8,115 bases of DNA from Sterolibacterium sp052034445 (lineage in GTDB: Bacteria > Pseudomonadota > Gammaproteobacteria > Burkholderiales > Rhodocyclaceae): positions 1 through 8,115 of the forward strand of contig JBPOIN010000257.1 of the NCBI GenBank assembly GCA_052034445.1, read 5' to 3'. Made by a program: the position numbers and the translations under genes. The notes beneath the pieces are model-generated. The model did no database searches. It was given only the letters and a program-made list of their open reading frames with translations, and was not told the DNA's origin. Positions 1-6,600 of the stretch are shown here, in pieces (position 1 is the stretch's first letter; every line of letters begins with the position of its first letter).

Positions 1-165
1 TATGCGGTCGGCGCGGCCGGCTATGCACTCGGTCTTGTCGCTTCGGCGCTGTTTGATGTGCCGGCCGGTGCGGCCATCGTGCTGGCGCTGGCAACCAGCG
101 CCAGCCTGGCGGCGCTGGCGTTCAAGCGCGCAACGCAGGAAGGGGAAAGCCCGGCAGGCTGTTAG
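1..165 (+). CDS. Metal ABC transporter permease, C-terminal end (partial)
   Basis: The frame is open from the first base to the TAG at 163-165 and gives 54 residues, so the gene starts before the window. The visible part is hydrophobic, with two likely membrane stretches and a short polar tail ending in SPAGC. The motif FDVPAGAAIVLAL, which follows a GYALGLVAS segment, is the pattern I recall at the end of ABC-3 family permeases (ZnuB, MntB, TroC type). These form the inner-membrane channel for zinc or manganese uptake, together with an ATPase and a periplasmic binding protein that would lie upstream. The ZIP transporter that follows fits a metal-uptake theme. The metal cannot be told from this fragment, and another polytopic permease family remains possible. 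Confidence 0.68.
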   Translation, partial: YAVGAAGYALGLVASALFDVPAGAAIVLALATSASLAALAFKRATQEGESPAGC

Positions 166-171
166 CCGGGC
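149..171 (+). other. GC-rich stem-loop over the permease stop codon
   Basis: GCCCGGC at 149-155 pairs perfectly with GCCGGGC at 165-171, leaving a 9-base loop that contains most of the TAG stop codon. No T-run follows, so it is not a canonical intrinsic terminator. It could slow ribosomes, stabilise the 3' end of the message or arise by chance in GC-rich DNA. If it does not terminate, the permease transcript could read on into the ZIP gene, whose start is 85 bases past the stop. Confidence 0.3.
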
Positions 172-237
172 GTGGCCAAGGCGATATGGCGTTTGTGTAG
201 TAGCATGCCCCCTGCTTCCCACAGCGGTTTTGTGAAT

Positions 238-242
238 AGAGA
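238..242 (+). promoter_or_regulatory. Ribosome binding site of the ZIP gene
   Basis: AGAGA lies 8 bases before the ATG at 251. It favours this ATG over the in-frame TTG at 245, which would leave only two bases of spacing. I see no convincing promoter or Zur-like operator in the 85 bases between the permease stop and this start. Confidence 0.45.
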
Positions 243-250
243 ATTTGAGC

Positions 251-1180
251 ATGGTGGACATCGTTGTCGAAAGCTCGGGCTGGCTTGGCTCGTTGCGCAG
301 CCACGCCCGGCGCAATGCGCCGGCGGCGCTGGGGCTTGGTCTGGCGTTGCTGGCCGTGCTGGCGTTACTGGCGCAGACGCTGGTCGAGCTGGCCGCCGGC
401 CAGGCCAGTCCCGGTCTGCGCCTGGCCATGCTCGGCGGCGCGGCGGGATTCGCGACGACCGCGCTGGGCGCCCTGCCGGCGCTGGTATTGCGCGGCCTGC
501 CGCAGCGCCTCGAAGACAGCCTGCTGGGTTTCGCTGCGGGCATGATGCTCGCCGCGAGCGCTTTTTCGTTGCTGCTGCCGGGGCTGACGGCGGGGGCGGA
601 AATTCTCGGCAGCAAACCGCTTGGCGCCGGCGTCGTCGTGGTCGGCATGGCGCTTGGTGTTTTGCTGATGCTCGGTCTGGACGCCTTCACGCCGCACGAG
701 CATGACAAGAGCGGCCCGTGCGGTCCCGGCTACGAGCGTTGCGGACGCATCTGGTTGTTCGTGTTCGCGATTGCGCTGCACAACCTGCCCGAGGGCATGG
801 CGATCGGCGTGAGTTTCTCGCAGGGCGACATGAGCGTCGGCCTGCCGCTGACCACCGCGATCGCGCTGCAGGATATTCCCGAAGGTCTGGCGGTCGCCCT
901 GGCGCTGCGCGGCGCCGGTTTCGCCCCCGGCTTCGCGGTGCTGGTCGCGGCGCTGAGCGGCGCGCTCGAACCCGTTGGCGCCCTGCTTGGCGTCGGCCTT
1001 TCCAGCGGCTTGGCCATGGCTTATCCTGCCGGGCTGGGGCTCGCGGCAGGGGCGATGATCTTTGTCGTATCGCATGAAGTCATTCCGGAAACCCATCGCA
1101 ACGGCCATCAGACCCCGGCAACGCTGGGCTTGATGGCTGGCTTCGCTCTGATGATGGTGCTCGACACCACGCTGGGCTGA
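251..1180 (+). CDS. ZIP-family divalent metal transporter (BbZIP-like, GufA type)
   Basis: This is an integral inner-membrane protein of 309 aa that moves zinc, and possibly other divalent metals such as iron, manganese or cadmium, into the cytoplasm. An N-terminal hydrophobic helix (about 25-47) is followed by eight ZIP membrane segments (about 56-81, 90-112, 123-145, 168-189, 199-222, 225-250, 258-277, 290-307). The binuclear metal site is intact: M99 in the second segment, H177-N178-x-P-E181 in the fourth, Q207-D208-x-P-E211 in the fifth and E240 in the sixth. The TM7 motif SHEVIPETHRNGH (274-286) is also present. From memory, these numbers equal those of the structurally solved Bordetella BbZIP, which has the same length. 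The loop between segments 3 and 4 carries HEH (149-151) plus two cysteines (C157, C164) that I do not recall in BbZIP. The dps gene starts 27 bases downstream, so co-transcription is likely. The family call is secure; the substrate is inferred. Confidence 0.95.
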   Translation: MVDIVVESSGWLGSLRSHARRNAPAALGLGLALLAVLALLAQTLVELAAGQASPGLRLAMLGGAAGFATTALGALPALVLRGLPQRLEDSLLGFAAGMMLAASAFSLLLPGLTAGAEILGSKPLGAGVVVVGMALGVLLMLGLDAFTPHEHDKSGPCGPGYERCGRIWLFVFAIALHNLPEGMAIGVSFSQGDMSVGLPLTTAIALQDIPEGLAVALALRGAGFAPGFAVLVAALSGALEPVGALLGVGLSSGLAMAYPAGLGLAAGAMIFVVSHEVIPETHRNGHQTPATLGLMAGFALMMVLDTTLG

Positions 1181-1195
1181 CCGTTTTATTTGACC

Positions 1196-1200
1196 AGGAG
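1196..1200 (+). promoter_or_regulatory. Strong Shine-Dalgarno of dps
   Basis: AGGAG lies 7 bases before the ATG at 1208. It decides the start against the in-frame TTG at 1190, which lies upstream of this site and has no comparable signal. Confidence 0.8.
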
Positions 1201-1207
1201 AATTGCC

Positions 1208-1720
1208 ATGAGCAGCAAGAAAACCAGAATTACCAAGAATCCCAAACCGGCGACCATCGACATCGGCATCAGTGACAGCGACCGCGCCAAAATCGCCCAG
1301 GGGCTGTCGGCGCTGCTCGCCGACAGTTACACGCTGTACCTGATGACGCACAATTTCCACTGGAATGTCACGGGACCGCAGTTCAACAGCCTGCACCTGA
1401 TGTTCATGGGCCAGTACACCGAGCAGTGGAATGCGCTCGACGTGATCGCCGAGCGCATCCGCGCCCTCGGCCATCCGGCGCCGGGCACCTACCAGGAGTT
1501 CGTCAAGCTGGCGTCGATCAAGGAAGTCGAAGGCGTGCCGAAAGCCGACGACATGATCCGCCATCTCGTCGCCGCTCAGGAAGCCACCGCGCGCACGGCG
1601 CGCAAGCTGTTCCCGATCGTCGATGCGGCCAACGACCAGCCGACCGCCGACGTGCTGACCCAGCGCATCGACATCCACGAGAAAACCGCCTGGATGCTGC
1701 GCAGCCTGTTGGAGGTGTGA
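1208..1720 (+). CDS. dps: Dps family DNA-binding ferritin-like protein
   Basis: The 170-aa product is a mini-ferritin. Family members form hollow dodecamers in the cytoplasm, oxidise Fe(II) with hydrogen peroxide, store the iron as a mineral core and shield DNA in stress and stationary phase. The inter-subunit ferroxidase residues are all present: H51 in HWNVTG, H63 in SLHLMF, and D78 with E82 in LDVIAER. These are the same residue numbers as in E. coli Dps as I recall it. The first 13 residues hold five basic side chains (K4, K5, R7, K10, K13), like the lysine tail that E. coli Dps uses to bind DNA. The length is normal for the family. The gene sits 27 bases after the ZIP gene with no visible promoter between, so it is probably its operon partner. 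OxyR, Fur or RpoS control is common for dps elsewhere, but no operator is visible here. Confidence 0.95.
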   Translation: MSSKKTRITKNPKPATIDIGISDSDRAKIAQGLSALLADSYTLYLMTHNFHWNVTGPQFNSLHLMFMGQYTEQWNALDVIAERIRALGHPAPGTYQEFVKLASIKEVEGVPKADDMIRHLVAAQEATARTARKLFPIVDAANDQPTADVLTQRIDIHEKTAWMLRSLLEV

Positions 1721-1722
1721 TG

Positions 1723-1748
1723 ACGTCGGACGGTTTTTCGTCCGGCGT
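1723..1748. terminator. Stem-loop between convergent dps and lipoprotein genes
   Basis: ACGTCGGACG (1723-1732) pairs with CGTCCGGCGT (1739-1748) as ten base pairs, nine Watson-Crick and one G-T wobble (1726 with 1745). The 6-base loop is GTTTTT. The hairpin starts two bases after the dps stop and lies 39 bases past the stop of the converging lipoprotein gene, so it is well placed to end both transcripts. It lacks a T-run after the stem on either strand; the T-run is in the loop. It may therefore be a Rho-assisted or 3'-end-protecting structure rather than a standard intrinsic terminator. Confidence 0.55.
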
Positions 1749-1786
1749 GGATCAGATATGAAAGGTTGTTGGGGCTGCCGGCGCGG

Positions 1787-3463
1787 CTATTGCTCGAAGT
1801 GCACGCAGCCCCGCAGCGCCGCCGGCAGTCCTTCGCAGTGCTGCTCGAAAGACGCCGTGAAGTTTTTGAGTGTGGGACCATTCCAGGTGATGGCATGAAT
1901 CTGGAAGCTTCCGCTCAGGATGTTGCAGCCGCGATGATCGCCATAGACTTCTAGACCGGGGTGGCCGAGGCTGGCAAAGGCCGCGCGTTCGGCCTGGTCA
2001 TAGGTGCGCACCGCCAGCGTCTGCCCGAGTTGCTGGCTGGAGAAACTCAGATACCACCAGTGGCTGGAATTATTGAAGCCGATGGTCAGGGCCTGCGGCG
2101 AACCGGAGGCGCTCCAGTTGGCGTTGTTCAGGGATTCGCGGCCTGGATGGATGTAATCGCTGGAATCGCCGTTGAAAAACAGGCCGTTGCTTCCCGCCGG
2201 GCAATGGGCAATGACGGCGTCGCAGGTAATGCTCGGTGGCGCCGAGGAGACGCCCAGCGTGCCGGACTGGTTGGCAACGCTACAGAGCAGGCCGTTGGGT
2301 TGGCTCTTGACGGCAACCATGTAATTGGCGCCCGTGGGGGTCTGGCTTGGAAAGGCAAACGAGGTCGAATTCGGGGCGACCAGCAGCGTGTCGCTGCCGT
2401 TTGATAACCATAGGCCGCTGGTGCTGAGGCCGCTGATGGTGCCGGTCACTTGCTGCAATGCGCTGATGCAGGTGACGACGACGTTCCATATGTGGCCGCT
2501 TCCCATCGTGCCATTGTCATTCGATACGCTGCAGGTTTGTCCGATTGGCTGGGTCTGCACGCTGACGTTATACGATGCGCCAGTGGGCAGCAGCGTCGGG
2601 AATTTAAAGGTGAGATCCTGCGGGGTGACGCTGGTGCTTTCAGTTCCCGTGGAAAGCACCAGTCCGCTGGTGGCCAGACCCTTGATGGTGCCGCCAAGAC
2701 TATAGGCCTGGATTGAAGGCGGTTGCCACGCTACAGGCGCCGGGGTCATGCCGGGAGTCCGTACCGAAGTGGCAGACAGGGTCAGGTCGGAGCTGTCATC
2801 GGTACCGCGCGATGACAGGAAGGTAATTTCTCCGGTTGGGGTGATGCGATAGCGATCGGTCTGTGTCAGCGAGTTTCCGCCATGCACATCGGTTTCGACA
2901 ATCGTCCAGGCAAAAATCGCGGTGCTTTGGGTTTCCGGTTCAATCTTGTATGACCACTGCTGATAGCCGGTGATGATGGCGCGTGTGTAATCCGCATAAA
3001 TGGTGACCGAGCCAAGCTGGCCGCTATCGCCAACTTTTGCGGCGGTGGGCCAGCCGGCGAACGCGGTCACGACATAATGCTCGCCGGTTTTGGTATCGAT
3101 CTGCCCGCGTGGGCGCGTGTCGAGGCTGTCGAAATATTGATGAATCGTGACCTGCAACGGTGTGGTTTGTCCGTTGAAGGTGACCGTGCCGTTGGAGACC
3201 AACGCGGCATCGAGTACGGTGCTGTTGTCAAAGGTGGCCGTGATTGCGGGTACGCTGGCATAGGTTCCGTGGCCACTGACCGTCATCGGGCTGGCGCCTG
3301 GCGGCGTTGCGCTGCCGGTCAGCGTGAAGGATGCATCGAAGCCATGGGTGACGAGATTCTTCATGGCCAGATTGACGGGATACGGTTGCTCGATGCAACC
3401 CGACAGTATGCCGGCCAGCGCGATCAGGAATGCGAGGCGCATGGCCAATAGAAAGTTGTTCAT
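1787..3463 (-). CDS. Predicted multidomain outer-membrane lipoprotein, function unknown
   Basis: The 558-aa product starts with MNNFLLAMRL, a hydrophobic stretch and the lipobox LSGC (C23), a type II signal peptide. Residue +2 is Ile, not Asp, which favours sorting to the outer membrane. Residues 24-255 are Ser/Thr-rich and probably beta-structured, with no motif I can name. Two tandem repeats follow (256-332 and 339-414), each starting near GTIxGLxTSGLxLS and ending with a cysteine pair (311/332 and 394/414). The C-terminal domain (about 421-558) has WW at 469-470, RGCN around 511-514, FEQHCEG at 539-545 and four cysteines. I recall similar RGCN...FEQHCEG endings in uncharacterised secreted bacterial proteins. 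The start at 3463 is chosen because a TATAAT lies about 40 bases upstream, inside the longer reading that would begin at 3517; neither start has a clear Shine-Dalgarno. Sampled base composition is lower in GC than in neighbouring genes. It is divergent from the glycosyltransferase gene. A role at the cell surface is likely; the activity is unknown. Confidence 0.85.
   Translation of the reverse strand: MNNFLLAMRLAFLIALAGILSGCIEQPYPVNLAMKNLVTHGFDASFTLTGSATPPGASPMTVSGHGTYASVPAITATFDNSTVLDAALVSNGTVTFNGQTTPLQVTIHQYFDSLDTRPRGQIDTKTGEHYVVTAFAGWPTAAKVGDSGQLGSVTIYADYTRAIITGYQQWSYKIEPETQSTAIFAWTIVETDVHGGNSLTQTDRYRITPTGEITFLSSRGTDDSSDLTLSATSVRTPGMTPAPVAWQPPSIQAYSLGGTIKGLATSGLVLSTGTESTSVTPQDLTFKFPTLLPTGASYNVSVQTQPIGQTCSVSNDNGTMGSGHIWNVVVTCISALQQVTGTISGLSTSGLWLSNGSDTLLVAPNSTSFAFPSQTPTGANYMVAVKSQPNGLLCSVANQSGTLGVSSAPPSITCDAVIAHCPAGSNGLFFNGDSSDYIHPGRESLNNANWSASGSPQALTIGFNNSSHWWYLSFSSQQLGQTLAVRTYDQAERAAFASLGHPGLEVYGDHRGCNILSGSFQIHAITWNGPTLKNFTASFEQHCEGLPAALRGCVHFEQ
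2222..2449 (-). repeat. Second copy of the lipoprotein tandem repeat
   Basis: This encodes residues 339-414 of the lipoprotein. It shares with the first copy the order GTI-GL-TSGL-LS, then FAFP...PTGANY, SQPNG, C394 and ITC414. The copies are diverged, so this is a protein-domain duplication and not a recent DNA repeat. Repeats of this type, about 75 residues with a C-x-V...C pair, are common in proteobacterial surface lipoproteins as I recall them. Confidence 0.75.
2468..2698 (-). repeat. First copy of the lipoprotein tandem repeat
   Basis: This encodes residues 256-332 of the lipoprotein: GTIKGLATSGLVLS, then FKFP...PTGASY, TQPIGQTC311 and VVTC332. It aligns end to end with the second copy, with a 6-residue linker (ISALQQ) between them. 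The two cysteines could form a disulfide within each repeat once exported. Confidence 0.75.
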
Positions 3464-3478
3464 AACGAGCGTTGTTGA

Positions 3479-3514
3479 CTGGCCATCGAAAGGGTCGCCA
3501 TTATACATGGCCAG
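3479..3514. repeat. Inverted repeat bracketing the lipoprotein -10
   Basis: CTGGCCAT (3479-3486) and ATGGCCAG (3507-3514) are exact reverse complements, with 20 bases between them that contain the TATAAT. The right arm overlaps the 12-base palindrome. This could be a two-site operator or a hairpin in the DNA; chance cannot be ruled out, because TGGCC is frequent in this region. Confidence 0.3.
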
Positions 3515-3527
3515 CATATGCTGTTTT
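3500..3527 (-). promoter_or_regulatory. Sigma-70-like promoter of the lipoprotein gene
   Basis: On the minus strand a perfect TATAAT occupies 3505-3500. The best-placed -35 candidate is AAAACA (3527-3522) with a 16-base spacer; it matches only three of six consensus bases, so an activator may be needed. Initiation near 3493 would give a leader of about 30 bases before the ATG at 3463, and would exclude the longer start at 3517. Confidence 0.5.
3512..3523. promoter_or_regulatory. 12-base perfect palindrome, possible operator
   Basis: CAGCATATGCTG is its own reverse complement. It lies between the proposed -35 and -10 of the lipoprotein promoter, where a bound dimeric regulator would block or remodel RNA polymerase. 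I do not recognise it as the site of a specific regulator. Confidence 0.35.
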
Positions 3528-3639
3528 GTTATATGTCTTTAGGCATGCGGATTCCGGTGATGCCGGGGCAGAACCTGAACTCTGCCGTCTGATCGGTTGC
3601 GCAATCAAATGGCCTGGCGCTGCAGCCGGCCGTTGGCAT

Positions 3640-3668
3640 TTGGTGCGGGCGGCAAGTTTGCTTATCAT
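3640..3668 (+). promoter_or_regulatory. Weak promoter candidate for the glycosyltransferase gene
   Basis: TTGGTG (3640-3645) and TATCAT (3663-3668) are 17 bases apart. The -10 matches five of six consensus bases and the -35 three. Transcription would begin near 3675, only about 10 bases before the ATG at 3685, or about 22 before the in-frame ATG at 3697. Confidence 0.3.
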
Positions 3669-3684
3669 GCGCCTCTCCATTTGA

Positions 3685-6600
3685 ATGCGTGCGTCGATGA
3701 TTTCCGCCGAATCCGCCACTGATCGCCAGCCCACCTTCCTGTATCAGGTCGGGCGTTACGCGCTGGAATTTCCCGCCGGTCATTTGCTGCCGCACTATCA
3801 GGCGACATGGCCCCGATATGACCGGACGCCCGGCGATCTGGCGGCGATCATGGCGGAAAAATATCCGGGTTTTTGCGCCATCGATATCGGCGCGAATGTC
3901 GGCGATACCTGTGCCGCCTTCAACAAGCATGTGCGCGTGCCGACCTTGTGCATTGAGGGCGCGGCGAGTTATCACGACTGTCTGCTGCGCAATGCGCGGC
4001 GGATTGGCGATCACGTCGCGGTGGCGCCGTATTTCGTCGGCGATCCGCGCATGAATGGCGAGTTCTCGCTGCTGGTGGCGAACGGTACCGCCACGCTGCA
4101 ACGGCATGCAGGCAAGCCTGAAGACGCGCCGCAGTTCCTGCCATTGGCACGAATACTGGTCGAGCATCCCGGGTTTGCGAACTTCAAGTTGCTCAAGACC
4201 GATACCGATGGCATGGATTTCGCGATCCTGCAGCATGCCATGGTCGAGATTGCGCGCAACCGGCCGGTGCTGTATTTCGAATACGACACGGGGTTTTCTG
4301 CCGACGCCGAAGCGCAGGCCGAGCAGTTGCTGGCTGAACTCGGCCAACACGGCTATCGGCAGTTTGTCGTGTATGACAACTTTGGCCATTTCTATCAGGC
4401 GCGCAGCCTGAACGACGGGCACTTCGCCGCCGAGCTCAATGCCGTGCTGCGCAGTAATCGCCAGTTCGGCACCGCGATCCATTATTTCGATCTGGCGGTG
4501 TTTCATGAAGAGGATGCCGATCTGTTCGCGGCCCTCGCGACGCTCGAACAGCAGCGGCGCAATCTGCGTCAGCCGCCCGTGCCCGGCGGCGCGCTGGTTG
4601 TCGATGGCGTGTTCTGGGAGGCTCAGGACGGCGGCATCGCGCGCGTCTGGAGCGAGGTGTTGCAGCGCTGGGCCGGGCGGCCGATCGGCCGGCGCATTGT
4701 GCTGCTGGATCGTGACGACACGGCGCCGCGGATTCCCGGCATCCGCCGCGTCGACATTCCGCGCCGTCATGCCGCCGGTTGCAGCGCCGCCGCCGATGCG
4801 CTGATGCTGCAGCGCTGGTGCGATGCGCTGGATGCGCGGGCGTTTGTCTCGACCTACTTTACATTGCCGCAAACGACGCCGGCGCTGCTGTTGCTGCACG
4901 ACATGATTCCCGAGGCGCTGCAGGTCGTGCGCGATACGCCGATGTGGCAGGAAAAACATGCCGCACTGGCGCAGGCCAGCCGCTTTGCCGCAGTGTCGCA
5001 GCATACGGCCAGCGACTTGCCGCGTTTTTTTCCGTCGCTCGGCCAGGTCAGTATCGACATCGCCCGGCTCGGCGTGAATGCGGTGTTCCATGCGCCGACT
5101 GACGAGGAGATCGCTGCCTGGCGTAGCCGGCATGGCGTCGAGCGGCCATTTTTCCTCACGGTCGGCGCCCGTGGCGGCCACAAGAATGTGCGCCTGCTGT
5201 TCGAGGCGCTGGCGCATGCGCCGTTGCCAAACGAGATCGACATTGTCTGCGTCGGCGGCGACACCACGCTCGAAGCCGAACTGGCCGCCGCGGCTCCGCG
5301 CACCCGCGTGCATCTGCTGCAGCTCGACGACGCCGGTTTGCGTGCTGCCTATGGCGCCGCGTTGGCGCTGGTGTATCCGTCGTGCTACGAGGGCTTCGGC
5401 ATGCCGCCGCTCGAAGCCATGGCCTGCGGCTGCCCGGTGATTACCTGCCGGAATGCCTCGCTGCCGGAAGTGTGTGGCGACGCGGCGCTTTTCGTCGCCC
5501 CCGACAGCGTGGCGGAAATGCACGCCGCCCTGCTGGCGGTACAGGAGCCTGCGCGGCGTGCAGCATTGCGCAGCCAGGGTAGGCAGCGCGTCGAGCAGTT
5601 CAGCTGGGATCGTTGCGCCGCAGCGCTCGAAAGCAGCCTGCTGGCCACCGAACGCGAGGCGACGGAAATCCTGCAGCGCTGCGCCACGGCGGCTTTCTCA
5701 CCGGCCGATCTCGAGCGTCTCGAAGCCGCGCGCCGCGAGCCGGGCACGGATCAGGCGTGGCGGGCGGAATTACGCTGCCGGCTGGCGCGTTGCCTGTCCG
5801 GATTCGACGCCAGCCTGCAGGGCGCTGGCGCGACTTTGCTGCGCAGCCTGCCCGGGCGGATATTTGCCGCCGGCATGGCGGGTGCGCTGCATGCCGTTCC
5901 GGCCGCCGCCGCCGAGCTGGAGTTGCGCGCCGCATTGCATGCGGCCTGCGCTGGTCCGGAGGCGCCGCCGCCCGGCACGCTCATGGCGGCGATGCTGTAC
6001 CTGGCGCCCGACGCCTTGCCGGCGGCACTCTGGCTGCCGGGTCTGCCGTACTGGCTCCACGAAGTCTTCGCGCTGTATGTCTTCAGCGTGCCGCCCGGGC
6101 CGCTGCCAGCCGCAACGCTGGCGGCCTGCCGCGCCGAGCAGGCGCGGTTGTTCGACTGCCTGGCCGCCATGACGCATGCGGCTGCCGAACGTATCGACAC
6201 GCTGCTGCTCGCCGAACATCTGCTGCAGCGGCTGGACACGCTGGATGCAGATACCCGGGGCGCATTCGACCGCCAGTGCGCCAACGCGCAGGCGCGCCTG
6301 ATCGAACGGATCCTGCAGTTGCGTTGCTACGGGCTGGGGAGCCAGTCCGGCGATCAGCCGGAGCGTCCGCGTCTGCATCTGGCGGTCATCATGGATGGCA
6401 GCGCTGGCGCATCGGATGGTGGAATCGATAGCGTGCTGGCGTTGTTCGAGTATCTCGATCGTCGCCGGTTTCACCTCACGCTGGTGTTGCCCGCTGGCGC
6501 ACGGCGCGGCGAGACCCGCAGGTACGAGATTCTGGCCGATCAGGTGCTTGAATTACCCGAGACATTTCGGGCCGCCGTGCCGGTGCTGCGGGCCGCCGGC

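Larger units (their letters stand above)
3464..3684. promoter_or_regulatory. Divergent intergenic control region
   Basis: These 221 bases separate the starts of the lipoprotein gene (leftward) and the glycosyltransferase gene (rightward). The part near the lipoprotein gene is AT-rich relative to the window and contains its -10 element, a 12-base palindrome and an inverted repeat. The middle holds a 6-base-pair hairpin (GGCAGA at 3567-3572 with TCTGCC at 3581-3586, 8-base loop) with no T-run. The right end holds a weak rightward promoter candidate. I see no credible gene within it. Confidence 0.6.

Noticed and set aside
166..250. Possible Zur or Fur operator before the ZIP gene
   Set aside because: I looked for a palindromic AT-rich box and a -35/-10 pair in these bases and found none that is convincing.
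365..1678. 437-codon open frame on the minus strand opposite the ZIP and dps genes
   Set aside because: It covers two well-identified genes on the other strand, and its product is rich in Arg, Gln and His with no recognisable domain, as expected for antisense frames in high-GC coding DNA.
1961..2404. 147-codon plus-strand open frame opposite the lipoprotein gene
   Set aside because: It lies opposite the repeats and C-terminal domain of a protein with a signal peptide and clear internal duplication, and it has no recognisable domain itself.
3464..3517. Longer start for the lipoprotein at 3517
   Set aside because: It would add 18 residues before the signal peptide, and the perfect TATAAT at 3505-3500 would fall inside the coding sequence. 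The start at 3463 gives a normal lipoprotein signal.
3472..3684. 70-codon open frame in the divergent intergenic region
   Set aside because: It has no ribosome binding site, no recognisable protein features, and it runs through promoter-like and palindromic DNA.
3529..5523. 664-codon open frame on the minus strand opposite the glycosyltransferase gene
   Set aside because: Same reasoning: Arg/His/Gln-rich, no domain, and it lies opposite clear FkbM and GT4 motifs.
5613..6431. 272-codon open frame on the plus strand inside the glycosyltransferase gene
   Set aside because: It is an out-of-frame shadow with Arg/Ala-rich composition; the main frame is continuous here with GT-like sequence.
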